NCBI RefSeq assembly: GCF_000313565.1 | Contig: NZ_HE578928.1 | Span: 301,121 to 335,866 of the forward strand | Reading direction: 5' to 3' | DNA length: 34,746 bases | From: Dielma fastidiosa | GTDB taxonomy: Bacteria; Bacillota_I; Bacilli_A; Erysipelotrichales; Erysipelotrichaceae | Shown: positions 12,001 to 18,656 of the stretch, piece by piece | Position numbering within the stretch: position 1 is the first letter of the stretch | Layout of the letters: every line of letters starts with the position of its first letter | Notes under the pieces: generated by a model | Told to the model about the DNA's origin: nothing | The model's input: the letters and a program-made list of their open reading frames with translations, nothing else | The model's database searches: none | Made by a program: the position numbers and the translations under genes

Positions 12001-15000
12001 ATAATCGTGAATGTTATCAAAATCAACGTTAAAGTTTTGCACACTGCCTGCCGTATGAACATTAACGATGCTTATATTATCTGAGACCGCAGAAGCAAGC
12101 AAACTTCCCGCTTTTCCTTCAATATTGATGTTATCTATCGTTAAATTAGAAATGCTTCTGCTTCCTATACAACCAAACAAACCACCGATACCTGCATTCG
12201 TGTTATCTGTATAGATATTTTTGATACTGTGACCTAATCCATTGAAGTTACCCTTAAATTCATAGCTGCTGTTTCCAATTGGTTCCCATACTGGCTTGCT
12301 TTCCTTATTACCTCCCATGTCGATATCATTATCCAGATACAACGTATATCCTTCAAAGCCATTATATTCTCCGGCATTCGTTTTTTCAGAGATCCATGCT
12401 AATTCATTTGGGGTTTGAATATGTATGGTTTTATTTGCTGTATTCATTAACACTGGTTCTGAAGCTGTACCATCCCATACTGTACTGCTGAGCGGTTCTT
12501 TCACTGTAATAGTTATGCTTCCCTTGATTGCCGAGTTGGCTTTTGATGAAGCTACTATTATTAATTCTCCTGCCGTACTGCCTGCATTCAATGTTCCTTT
12601 TGAACTGACCGTGGCATTGGAGCCGTCAGGTTTTGATGTGATTTGCCAATTTATTGCCGTTTCATCAGCTGTATCAGGATACACCGACGCAGTTAATTTT
12701 ACTGTTTCATTTGTATATACTTCATTCTTTCCGGATAAGACGATACTTTCAATCGCATCATAGGCTGGTACGATGGTGATCGTACATGTGCTTTCAGGAT
12801 AGCTGGCATCATTCGGTGTCATTGTGATTTTGATTGTTTTACCCACTGGTGCCGTTTTAGAGACAGAGATGAAACCGTTGCTGTCAACTGTCGCATAAGC
12901 AGGATTGCTGCTTGTCCATGTTACTGCCATGTCTGGTGCACCAAATGGTGTAATAACCTTATCAAGCTGAGCGGTTTCACCTGGACGCAGAACTAATGCC
13001 GAAGGAGTTACTGTTATATTTTCTATTTCAGTAACACCTAAAGTCGGCAAACCATCTGTTCCTAACTTCCAATGTTTTAACTCCACTCCATTGTAAGTAG
13101 GATTAGAAATAACATATTCATTAAGTGATTTCACAATTGATATTGCATCATCTTTACTAAAAGATTTAACCATTGTTTCATCTGGACGACTTTCTGTTCT
13201 AACAGTACCAACTGCAATAGCTGTGGCTAGAGTTGAATTAATCTTAAATAATGAGTCTTGATAGAAATAGTTATTTTTAAAAGTCCCATCAAATGCCATT
13301 GATCCAAATAGTGATCCAACACTTCCACTATTCTTTTTAACATCCAAATCTGTTATTGAAACATTATTTTCAAATTTAAAACTTTGTGTATTTTGAGCAA
13401 CTGTCGCTCCTGTCAGGCCTCCAACACCAATTAAATCTCCTGTATAATCAATGATTATTTTTGATTTATTAAGACAGTTGATCATGCCTACTTCAAAATT
13501 ATCTCCACTTGTATTAAAACCAATTAAACCACCAATACTATCTGCTTTACTATTTAATTTTAGAGTACATCCATCTACATAACAGTTTATTATGCTCCCG
13601 CCAGCGTTGCAAATGGCTATCAGACCTGAATTAGTAGCTCCAATAAAGGTAGAATTTAAAACTGCACAATTACTTATAATACCCCCTTTTCTTATATCGC
13701 CAGTAATGGCACATCCAGCTGACATATCAATTCCATTTTTATAAATAACAGAATCAATCCTGCCAACAGTATATCCAGACACAAAAGCATTGCAATGATC
13801 TAAAACAAGATTTTTTACCAAACTGCCTTCTTCTATACCGGGAAACAAACCAAACATTGTACTATCTAAATTACTTATACTATACGATTGACCGTCAAAT
13901 ATTCCATAAAAACCAATATCTATTGTGTTATTTTGCCAGCTGTCATAATAAAGGCTTGTCCAATTTTTATTATTAACATCGATTGAATTTAATAGAACAA
14001 TTACATAATTTTCAAAACCATGATAGGCACTATCAGCTTTACCTTTACCCAATTCAGTAGCTATCCACGCTAATTCCGATGCTTTTGAAATATAAATATA
14101 TTTACCTTTTATTTCCGGCTCCTCAATCGTTTCACCATCCCACTTACTTCCTTGTTGAATCGTGATCGTACATTCTGCATGTTTGCCGCCGATACTTGCC
14201 TCTATAATCAATGTCCCGGCTTTCTTGGCAGTCAGTTTCCCGTCAGTTGTGATACTTGCATATTTCTCATAGCCTTTTTTGATTGACCAGATCACTTGAT
14301 CCTTTACTGCGTTTGCCGGTTCTATTACAGCTTCCATCTGTACACTGTCACCCGTTGAGATCGTCCCTGGATTTTTAATACTCAGCGCTGTGATCTCTGT
14401 TTCTTCCGGCATGACTGTTACCGTGATCATATCTGTGTATTGCTTCCCTGTCTCATCAACCGCTGTCATTGTGATCGTCCCCATTGAATAGGTAACTGCT
14501 GTTTCTTTAATTGTCAGCTTATTGCCTGATAATTCAAAAGAGTCTGTATCGGCATCCGCATTTAAACTCCATATCACATCAAGTGTCTTGGTAGAATTAT
14601 ACGGCTTCATTACAGCTTCCAGTTCAACACTTTCATTCCTTCTTAAATACAAGTCCTCTTGTTTGATAGAGACCGTAATTGGTGTAGTATTCGTGAGTCT
14701 TGGTGCTGTATTGCCATTACTTGTCCAAGCGAACCAGCCACTTTTACCTTCAGCATTCGCATTTAATGTATCAGCTAAGCCGCCTTCTGCCTGCACTAAT
14801 GTTTCAGCGTTTACCGACGTTGTTTTATTGGTTGCTGTATTTGAACTATCACCTACACCAAATGCTTTAATGCCCGACGTTATTAAGCTGCTGCTGTTAT
14901 AATGATCGGCATTTTTATTCCAGTAAACATTGTTTATTAAATCAAAATTTAATCCTTCTACATTAATATATCCAGCAATTGCACCTGGCAGATACCCTTC

Positions 15001-17871
15001 ACCTATTGAGTATTGGTTTTTAATTGTTCCATTCGCATAGATATTATTTAATGTAATTGTATCTATTGCTGTATTTGTGCGTAAGATCGAACCAATAAGG
15101 CCTCCTGTATATACAGGTAATGACCGCTCATTTGTTTTTATTGCCTGTACATCGATATTTGCATAAGAATTGCTGATAATAGTATTGCTAGATGTTTCTC
15201 CAATCAAACCACCTATCGACATCTTCTCAGTCTCTGCCACAGGTACAATACTATTCACTGCCTGTCCGCTGGCAGAACTATTCGTTATAGAACCGCCATC
15301 AATATAACCAATCAAACCACCTGCAATCTTGCCGTAAACATTCACATTTTCTACATGACAATTTCTTACTTCACTTCCATAAATCAAACTTACTAAACCA
15401 CCCGCATACATTTTTGAATAGATTGTTCCGTTGGATACAATAATATTCTCTAAAAGCGATTCTGATCGCACATAGCCAGCCAAACCGCCCATTTTTTGCT
15501 CAGAATTAATATTTTCAGTTGAGCCCCCTATAAAATGTTCAACCTTTAAATTTTTAATCGTTCCGCTTACGATCCAACCAAAAAGTGAATTAAACTCCTG
15601 ATTCTTATCTGAAGCAGCATAAATATTTGAGATTGTAAATCCCTGACCATCAAAGATACCACTAAAATAACTCGATCCGCCGCTGCCGATGGCAGTCCAT
15701 TCTGCAGGTGTTGCATTCTTACCACCTAAATCAATGCTGTTATCTAAGATAACTGTTTTCCCTGCAAATGTATTACCATTATTACATTGTTCTGCGATCC
15801 ATCTTAGCTCTGCCCCGCTTGTAATATGATATGTATTGCCTTCTACCTTTGGCTGTAAGCTTGTTACTCCATCCCATGTACTTGATTGTATCAATAAATT
15901 TATTTCATCAAGCATCATGTCATCAGCCCACAAAGATATAGTTACTTTACCCTGAGCTTTTGGTGTTAATAAGCCACTTTTAATGTTGATTTTAGCTATT
16001 TCATTTTCTTCAACATATAACTGCTCTCCATTTAATTCTTTCCCTTTTATCTTCCATATTAAATTGGATGAATCTGCATCGCTTGGATACACATTGGCTG
16101 TTAATTTCTTCGTATTTCCTAATTCTAATATGCCAGGATTATTGATAGAAGCCGATATAGGATAACCATTATCCAAAACCTTCAAAGTATATGTCATTGT
16201 ATTGATGCCATATCCTATATGAAGCAGATAATCACCAGCTTCAGCATTATTAGTCTTTATTAAACCCGTATTGCTGACAGAAATTTTACCTGCATCTATA
16301 TCAGCTTGATGAGAATTATCAAATTCCCATGTGAAAGATAAATTTCTGAAAGCAGAAAATGGAAACGCTGCTGCATGCAGTTGAATTTCATCAGTCGAAC
16401 TAACACTAATAATATTTGCAGATCCTTGATTTGATGGATAAACCTGAATGGATTGAACCTCTGGTTCTTTAAAAATAGGATATTTTGATGTAGGTGATGC
16501 TTCCCAATTCAAATAAGTATATGCATTTCCATTATCGTCTGTAGGTAAAATGGAAGCATCAAGATTACCTGCATTTAATAAAGTTGCGAAACTTTCACCT
16601 TGCATTTGGCTATCTTGTTTAGAAGTAAATCCTGAAAATGAACTTACGTTCACCAGCTTCCCTATGTCAGCCATTTCACTGTCTATTACATTCCATTTTG
16701 AAGCGTCTTTTAACCAATAAACATTGTCTACGGAGATTTCATATGCCACTTGCCCTATAACAGCACCTGAAGCTCCGCCCTTCTGATTGATAATTGTTGA
16801 TGTTGTATAATTACTATACAAATTTACATTTTTTATCCGTGAGCCAATCTCACCGATAAGTCCACCGCATGCGATATTTTTTAATTCTGAAATCACGGAT
16901 GTCATTACTTCAATCTTACTATCAGAATAATTATTACATATATAATGATATACACTCTCATTAATATTCTGATCCTCAGTTCCAACATATCCAATTAGAC
17001 CACCGCCAGCTAAGCTGACAGGATTCATGAAATCAATCTTAATATAATTATCTTTCGAGACTGAGTTAATAAGTCCTGATGATGAATGATTCCCAAACTC
17101 TGAACTGGTGACTGGCTGTATCAAGCCCAAGATGCCGCCAACAGTTCGACCTTTAATAACGGAGTTTTTTACAAAAGAATCAATTACCCAGCTGCCATTA
17201 CTCAGCCGTCCTGCTAAACCGCCTACTCTTTCTCCGGATAAATCAGCATTTTCAATTACAATATTTGAAACAATGGTGTGTATCAATTGAGCTGACAGCG
17301 TACCGCCATAATTACTTGTATTATTATTTGCAGCAATTACTGCATCAACAAATATTATATTTTTCAAATCCGCATTCTTCGTTACACCAAAAAAACCACT
17401 GAAAATCTCATCAGCTTGTTTTACATATAAGTTTTTTATCGTTCTTCCCTGACCGTCAAAGGTTCCGGCAAACGCATGCTCCAAATCTATACCAATCGGT
17501 GTCCATGCGATATTATCTAAATCGATGTCCCTTTCCAGTACGATTTTTTTATCCGCAAAGCTATACCCTTGATTTACCTGCTGCGCGATCCATGCCAGTT
17601 CTTCTCCTGTATAGATGTGATATGTATCTCCATCATTTCTTGGTTCAATTCCGCTTACTGTGCCAGTCCACCGTTCATCTTTTATCTGACTCGCTGCTTC
17701 TGTCGCTTTTACTTCTATTTCACTTTCAGGCACATAAGCACTGATGCCAACAGCCATACTCAGCGCGATCATCACCTTCAGTATTTTTCTTATTTCTTTC
17801 ATCATTTTCGATTCCCTCGCTTTTCCTCTTCGCTTCTTGCTTTCACCTGATTCCAATTCCTGTTTAACCAT
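3049..17871 (-). CDS. Giant secreted GLUG/Big_2 repeat surface protein with C-terminal dockerin-like motif
   Basis: This 4940-residue protein has a signal peptide at about residues 24-50 (MKEIRKILKVMIALSMAVG). Four GLUG/beta-solenoid units start at about residues 69, 666, 1244 and 1800. Each opens with W(D/T)G, then an ELAWIA-type helix, a DNDIDL strand and a GxFDGQGxxIxNL turn, followed by GGLIG-type repeats. The first three are each followed by two Big_2-like domains. About 20 Big_2-like domains (WTSSDESIATVDExG type) fill about 2215-4140, and eight cadherin-like/DUF5018-like sandwiches fill about 4143-4915. The last 25 residues contain one dockerin-type calcium loop (GDMNKDGYLNGTD). There is no LPXTG signal. 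The start at 17871 has AGGTGA nine bases upstream and overlaps the regulator by 8 bases. A second start at 17805 (GAGGG seven bases upstream) gives a more ordinary signal peptide and may be the true one. Likely an adhesin or cell-surface stalk; ligand unknown. Confidence 0.93.
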   Translation of the reverse strand: MVKQELESGESKKRRGKARESKMMKEIRKILKVMIALSMAVGISAYVPESEIEVKATEAASQIKDERWTGTVSGIEPRNDGDTYHIYTGEELAWIAQQVNQGYSFADKKIVLERDIDLDNIAWTPIGIDLEHAFAGTFDGQGRTIKNLYVKQADEIFSGFFGVTKNADLKNIIFVDAVIAANNNTSNYGGTLSAQLIHTIVSNIVIENADLSGERVGGLAGRLSNGSWVIDSFVKNSVIKGRTVGGILGLIQPVTSSEFGNHSSSGLINSVSKDNYIKIDFMNPVSLAGGGLIGYVGTEDQNINESVYHYICNNYSDSKIEVMTSVISELKNIACGGLIGEIGSRIKNVNLYSNYTTSTIINQKGGASGAVIGQVAYEISVDNVYWLKDASKWNVIDSEMADIGKLVNVSSFSGFTSKQDSQMQGESFATLLNAGNLDASILPTDDNGNAYTYLNWEASPTSKYPIFKEPEVQSIQVYPSNQGSANIISVSSTDEIQLHAAAFPFSAFRNLSFTWEFDNSHQADIDAGKISVSNTGLIKTNNAEAGDYLLHIGYGINTMTYTLKVLDNGYPISASINNPGILELGNTKKLTANVYPSDADSSNLIWKIKGKELNGEQLYVEENEIAKINIKSGLLTPKAQGKVTISLWADDMMLDEINLLIQSSTWDGVTSLQPKVEGNTYHITSGAELRWIAEQCNNGNTFAGKTVILDNSIDLGGKNATPAEWTAIGSGGSSYFSGIFDGQGFTISNIYAASDKNQEFNSLFGWIVSGTIKNLKVEHFIGGSTENINSEQKMGGLAGYVRSESLLENIIVSNGTIYSKMYAGGLVSLIYGSEVRNCHVENVNVYGKIAGGLIGYIDGGSITNSSASGQAVNSIVPVAETEKMSIGGLIGETSSNTIISNSYANIDVQAIKTNERSLPVYTGGLIGSILRTNTAIDTITLNNIYANGTIKNQYSIGEGYLPGAIAGYINVEGLNFDLINNVYWNKNADHYNSSSLITSGIKAFGVGDSSNTATNKTTSVNAETLVQAEGGLADTLNANAEGKSGWFAWTSNGNTAPRLTNTTPITVSIKQEDLYLRRNESVELEAVMKPYNSTKTLDVIWSLNADADTDSFELSGNKLTIKETAVTYSMGTITMTAVDETGKQYTDMITVTVMPEETEITALSIKNPGTISTGDSVQMEAVIEPANAVKDQVIWSIKKGYEKYASITTDGKLTAKKAGTLIIEASIGGKHAECTITIQQGSKWDGETIEEPEIKGKYIYISKASELAWIATELGKGKADSAYHGFENYVIVLLNSIDVNNKNWTSLYYDSWQNNTIDIGFYGIFDGQSYSISNLDSTMFGLFPGIEEGSLVKNLVLDHCNAFVSGYTVGRIDSVIYKNGIDMSAGCAITGDIRKGGIISNCAVLNSTFIGATNSGLIAICNAGGSIINCYVDGCTLKLNSKADSIGGLIGFNTSGDNFEVGMINCLNKSKIIIDYTGDLIGVGGLTGATVAQNTQSFKFENNVSITDLDVKKNSGSVGSLFGSMAFDGTFKNNYFYQDSLFKINSTLATAIAVGTVRTESRPDETMVKSFSKDDAISIVKSLNEYVISNPTYNGVELKHWKLGTDGLPTLGVTEIENITVTPSALVLRPGETAQLDKVITPFGAPDMAVTWTSSNPAYATVDSNGFISVSKTAPVGKTIKITMTPNDASYPESTCTITIVPAYDAIESIVLSGKNEVYTNETVKLTASVYPDTADETAINWQITSKPDGSNATVSSKGTLNAGSTAGELIIVASSKANSAIKGSITITVKEPLSSTVWDGTASEPVLMNTANKTIHIQTPNELAWISEKTNAGEYNGFEGYTLYLDNDIDMGGNKESKPVWEPIGNSSYEFKGNFNGLGHSIKNIYTDNTNAGIGGLFGCIGSRSISNLTIDNINIEGKAGSLLASAVSDNISIVNVHTAGSVQNFNVDFDNIHDYNNVVSGMIGVVNFDVFDINKKKIKVYVEGCSVDLSINNVTNATYNGGIIAQIYDHELTVINNEINMDVNNYTIAIGTRENHRDVGQHFGGVIGEAGGGPFIMENNLVKLSVDVKGEYQYTTRIGCLIGTIWRDTLHDFNNNYLKIEIDSNIDDVHIYRLCKVIGTYDKHIGGQTIFNGYFDTSSYLNDKFNTWFRVSDGNLTDGMQALETGLIEVTPSQVSAPASESDSLVNKLNQWVNKENLSSPNTYRTWTVVEGVPTFGETTTVSLDKHELSVKINESASLTATVLPENANNTLKWSSSKPTVAYVDDKGQITGLIPGTALITATTVDGNSDSCLVTVGTVPTKITITAENDRGTLINHYIPIEDQEDLSQLNLSASVKPIDALSLTWTSSDETIASIQADLNDFTKAIVTAHDSGTVIIRAESENGVIGAIELNVKNAVHELSFNQELKSDAAHPLELTYTVNEDADDKAVSFEVIQEPTENTSSITSEKGTVLFEGSSVGAYTIKARSADGNFTETYTITISEAVLDSLKIQPDEGSSVITLERGESVQLRSVVLPEVKNRGSDVTMETYAGVSYELMEAESHPGFTLNGTVLSADESVKDGEKVLISAKSKLKDKNGKELSDTIEVVIGRTELKSLTIKNKEAGEELPSEVGVNQTLNLIAEATPKTASDQAVKWSVDNLTIAAIKENGEIRFLSEGTVTVKAESLDGTVSTTHTFTVKAIYPTSLIIKQGETVGFYKTETLQLTVDYLPINTTQKKLTYEKINDPDGIIESISDQGLISFNLSDEGNNKPGTAVVKVSGEKEGDNQASAQITIICSDVKKYVTKITGIKLLNDMPLRVGGQLQCNAVFEPADANQIDFKWEAIHAEDETTSDIVEMNSGTLKANKPGTFRIRVSVEGEGNNSVSYTSDVITVEEAKIESIGFNVSSITLSAGGTSGVVKAIVQPKDYVNQNVEWTSSYAGITIVDQAGNEIKEATDQEVYLKASEDAMPGMSAMIQAKAEGSTITASFPVMILRTAGSRLEITYDETRPLIAGGESLELNAKIYASDGKTPASSQEVSWESSDPSIAKIDKAGTVKPLKAGAVTITARAKEDEKIMKQITLTVKEPALDSLTLSQASMVLLSGSEDKELRLLLPEGSSADDFEWTSSDSSVLEIRGMSTTRSIKIKALKAGTATITVQQQGNTDESKKANCEVKVVKDPILVQTIELQGPDKAVELNEIVIIKAVINKDTDMASNETLTWTSKDESIVRVLDRTGTFTRVQVIRAQGNVTIEAAANDGSGVKASIEIRTAGNTPTGITLDKRLIQMSTSSPGESLKAMIVPSTVQNQQVIWSVSQPGIIQPINSTKPSITLYPMPGVQPNSFVEVTATTTNGISTSCIVAITEKKVESLLIQRSKLQVSVGETIELPIKIEPSDASQRELRWNVTGSDPEAVSIHDNQLTAKSEGTVFLQAFSTDGSNVASNQIEIEVIAAQPAPTLEKISMNKTTLNLLPGDSGSLKVISEPLNYDLKDELIRWNVEVLGSVNSDQQALILEQFTLTPRYTIDETGNHDETETGIIDAEFDISPTMAEVIDSLSSEESPISEITLKVTASIGSDESAMNAETTIKIKKEEGNEASITNVNIKGTDGVSITSPIELMLGEQLRLLAEIITEPTDAVNVYGIWSSDDEQIAAIDTETGILKAVNSGSAVISYQPYIGAKPAGEPVPLLVIVKKDTSKLEYIQLSETSLSLSVNRTHALTYDIEPMDYSGPRSIEWTSSDESIATVDESGNISTHSEGTAMITLDLDGYLAFCKVTVSTQFETPVSEITTALSDDFAELELGPVEPTIFLEAKADALATDTSLIYQSSDESIASVDENGMVTGHEAGFVIITIRPVSDKNPYYKQVFIKVIPQICYQVLLDQTDLSLKKGDSVDLQAVLTPQVKEGTSLTYRWETESNEITIKNADRPQATLTLTESAGIGVEYTVTVTAVVEGHEPASAQVKLRAVEDAALSDFWVVGSNSEVYTKDSTNNISMNSGDSIGFTFAAEPAEKQAANVHNSDPSAVEISKAGDQVTLTAKKAGTVHLTFTSIYDSSKSVVITVNITESQDSSIYPTSISLSSQNRKNVVEIGETLQLKAEIKPEGAESGLYYSTSNKNIAAVSENGMVSGISEGEAVITAYSQKDMDVRGSITISVVKPEAKPVKFTKLQIKDGNGKVYDYDEAIYAQSQDYVFRVENTVSRKAIEVIYELNQPEAIVKLGNEAQISGNQIDFTSGSVMYELTAQDGTVTHEQVSVLLSDAPSEDAVMVIEKASIDGTDYQAEKIDDKTYRVTIPYVLYQSGAAMNVTYTTENTSNVYIGAELQSSGISTVKAERSIHYTLIGQNGKKQDVVLQVESGPYAKTMSLSQGGKQIEGTIEGEVVSFTVDESFKLNESLSLSFTTDSYMTDAEDRTVMLTSVTTFGDTKELKYTGKVELSNGKETVTYTLQVTQIVQLPKTQLTEFKLMDKEGNEILGQNVSIEGDLILVKVPSSTDLTAMTMSGNEEITLSVEGQIGAIYDLTKKAVITASQAEHAQSRYTLIVTKETGGAELTGISLNGVLGVINGNEVSVSLPKGTDLSAVTPVFTLSDKNAKVMVSGSEYTTGTIDCTQPLLITVEMNGIKNAYLIKAVIHQGPQFTGKITISQEIMGESGSEMITLTATPDNENGTVVFEAEADKFDLTKPFTIIYTTNDGSVLYENTIKITSGSTINLGTTEKSFILKNGADESVYTMKIVEKIINEITLNELYVMVNGTKVLGRIIDNVVYLDIDKNLTMNFKDLTLYIDASNIKNILLNGQKYSNGMEFDLSMDSTMILIDDEGNMKIYTIKTQNITDNPIFYSFEFEDRTDVEKIFIDNLNGKILIYVKKGALPTQIVNFNVGTGKVYDTRGRVINSQGTKMTFNNTYISPIIVRLRNEDESKEVEYEISMLVESDPILEGDMNKDGYLNGTDVSILLSRVGG
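5450..11230 (-). repeat. Array of about 20 Big_2-like Ig domains within the giant protein
   Basis: About 20 consecutive modules of 80-100 residues follow the Big_2 pattern: xLxIxxxxxxLxxGxSxxLxAxVxPxxA, then WxSSDxSIAxVDxxGxVxxxxxGxxxITA, then a closing TVTV strand. They were counted by eye, so the number may be off by one or two; several in the middle (modules 4, 6, 14, 19) are degenerate. Such arrays usually act as rigid spacers that hold a distal domain away from the cell. Confidence 0.8.
11240..17670 (-). repeat. Four-fold GLUG module array within the giant protein
   Basis: A block of roughly 560-600 residues occurs four times in the giant gene. Each begins at a WDG/WTG motif (near bases 17667, 15876, 14142 and 12475), followed by an ELAWIA-like segment, a conserved LDNxIDLxxxxW..IG strand and FxGxFDGQGxxIxNI. 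GGLIG/GGLAG turns follow. Copies 1-3 end in two Big_2-like domains; copy 4 runs straight into the long Big_2 array. The copies are diverged at protein level, so the duplications are old. Confidence 0.8.
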
Positions 17872-18295
17872 GATTGATCTTCACCTGCCGTTCCGCGATC
17901 CTTTTTCTTGTTGGTTCCGCCCAGCTATAGCCATACATGTATTCATCGTCATAGGGATACTGTTCAGTATTTCCCTTAATGTATTCATAATAATCACAGA
18001 CGACCTTCTCTTTATCGATCTTGACGACACCATAACTGACCTCGATCAGATCAGAAAGGCCCGCTTTACTCAAAGTCTCCCGCAAGAGACGAAGCGTATA
18101 ACGGCATGTCCGCTTAGCACTGATATCATGATCACGCTGCGGCCATAAAGCGCTGATGATCTTCTCATTGCCGACAAAATCGCCTTCGTTATCGACTAAA
18201 AAGGCCAACAGCTCCTTAACCTTGAGATTTTTGAAAGGTAAAACATAATTATCGATAGAAATGGCAAAACGGCCAAAAGTTTTAATAAAAATCAT
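17864..18295 (-). CDS. Short SARP/OmpR-type winged-helix transcriptional regulator
   Basis: This is a protein of about 143 residues. Residues about 1-100 match the transcriptional-activator winged helix of the SARP/OmpR type: FIKTFGRFAI, then KVKELLAFLVDNEGDFV, then EKIISALWP, a recognition helix TCRYTLRLLRETL, and a wing around YGVVKID. Family members normally continue into a BTAD (tetratricopeptide-like) domain of over 100 residues, or carry an N-terminal receiver domain. Here only about 35 residues follow and both extra domains are absent, so it is either a minimal regulator or a truncated one. ATG at 18295 is preferred because AAGGGG lies about 11 bases upstream; a GTG at 18307 is in frame but overlaps that ribosome binding site. 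It overlaps the giant surface gene by 8 bases, which suggests it controls that operon. The DNA-binding call is firm; the target is inferred. Confidence 0.8.
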   Translation of the reverse strand: MIFIKTFGRFAISIDNYVLPFKNLKVKELLAFLVDNEGDFVGNEKIISALWPQRDHDISAKRTCRYTLRLLRETLSKAGLSDLIEVSYGVVKIDKEKVVCDYYEYIKGNTEQYPYDDEYMYGYSWAEPTRKRIAERQVKINHG

Positions 18296-18322
18296 AAGTA
18301 ATAGCACCCCTTAAGTAAAGAA

Positions 18323-18352
18323 TGTCTCGAAAGGTATACTTTATAAGACAGG
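18323..18352 (+). repeat. Inverted-repeat arm A (operator-like dyad)
   Basis: The reverse complement of this 30-base element matches 18445-18474 at 25 of 30 positions. The element is itself a dyad: TGTCT-N3-AA-N-GTATAC-N-TT-N3-AGACA, 20 of 28 positions symmetric. It lies in the 5' leader of the SARP-like regulator gene, just before its ribosome binding site. Confidence 0.8.
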
Positions 18353-18366
18353 AAAAAATGAACAAA

Positions 18367-18396
18367 ATTGTTCTTAAAATTAACAGTGTTTGTCAA
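18367..18396 (-). promoter_or_regulatory. Candidate promoter for the regulator-surface protein operon
   Basis: On the minus strand a perfect -35 TTGACA (18391-18396) is followed after 18 bases by AACAAT (18367-18372, 4 of 6 matches to TATAAT). The dyad GAACAA-N2-TTGTTC overlaps the -10, a typical place for a repressor. The weak -10 suggests regulated use. Confidence 0.4.
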
Positions 18397-18403
18397 AAAT
18401 ATG

Positions 18404-18432
18404 TTTACAAATGTAAAAAAACGCCCTATAAT
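18404..18432 (+). promoter_or_regulatory. Near-consensus plus-strand promoter
   Basis: TTTACA (18404-18409), a 17-base spacer and a perfect TATAAT (18427-18432) point rightward, away from the surface operon. The -35 is part of the dyad TTTACA-N2-TGTAAA, which resembles the TACA-N2-TGTA operators of the BlaI/CopY family. No coding gene lies downstream before the terminator at 18612-18650. Confidence 0.5.
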
Positions 18433-18444
18433 GAGCGTGAACAA

Positions 18445-18474
18445 ACTGTCTCATAAAGTATACTTTTTGACACA
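18445..18474 (-). repeat. Inverted-repeat arm B (operator-like dyad)
   Basis: This is the partner of 18323-18352, with the 12-base perfect palindrome AAAGTATACTTT at its centre. It lies just downstream of the plus-strand -10 box. Together the arms bracket a 92-base promoter segment. They could be two operators for one dimeric regulator or the ends of a small non-autonomous element. No target-site duplication is visible, which favours operators. Confidence 0.8.
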
Positions 18475-18611
18475 ATATCACTTTCTGATAATTTTCGCTA
18501 AATAAAAAAAGATAAGCGTCATTCAAAGAATCCTATCTCATCAGCATATTCATAATCATTTCTTAATCTGAAAAAAGCTACAGATCTTTTTTACGTCCTT
18601 ACGTTAAACAG

Positions 18612-18650
18612 AAAAACAGGTTCAAGCATATGCCTGAACCTGTTTTTTTT
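18612..18650. terminator. Bidirectional intrinsic terminator
   Basis: A 13-bp perfect stem (AAAAACAGGTTCA / TGAACCTGTTTTT) can extend through an inner GCAT/ATGC pairing. It has a T-run on the right for plus-strand transcripts and a T-run on the complementary strand for the PTS operon, whose last stop codon is only a few bases away. Confidence 0.85.
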
Positions 18651-18656
18651 ATTTAA

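Larger units (their letters stand above)
18439..18650 (+). ncRNA. Possible small noncoding RNA of about 210 nt
   Basis: A near-consensus promoter (18404-18432) and a strong hairpin plus U8 terminator (18612-18650) delimit about 210 bases with no plus-strand ORF. The transcript would include inverted-repeat arm B near its 5' end. I see no match to a known RNA family, and transcription is only inferred. Confidence 0.25.
18308..18656. other. 349-base gene-free regulatory region
   Basis: No coding frame is convincing here. The stretch holds paired inverted repeats, a minus-strand promoter for the surface operon, a near-consensus plus-strand promoter with no gene downstream, small dyads (GAACAA-N2-TTGTTC at 18360-18373; TTTACA-N2-TGTAAA at 18404-18417) and a bidirectional terminator. 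These parts are listed separately. Confidence 0.8.

Noticed and set aside
3800-17850. Numerous plus-strand open frames of 60-150 codons inside the giant gene
   Set aside because: They lie antisense to an unbroken, domain-rich frame, lack ribosome binding sites and read as low-complexity hydrophobic or Ser/Val-rich shadows of the Big_2 codons.
17744-18148. 134-codon plus-strand frame across the regulator-adhesin junction
   Set aside because: It is antisense to two well-supported genes and has no recognisable domain.
18323-18474. MITE or insertion-sequence end interpretation of the paired inverted repeats
   Set aside because: No target-site duplication or second copy is visible in the window; the promoter arrangement favours operators, so the mobile-element call is not made.
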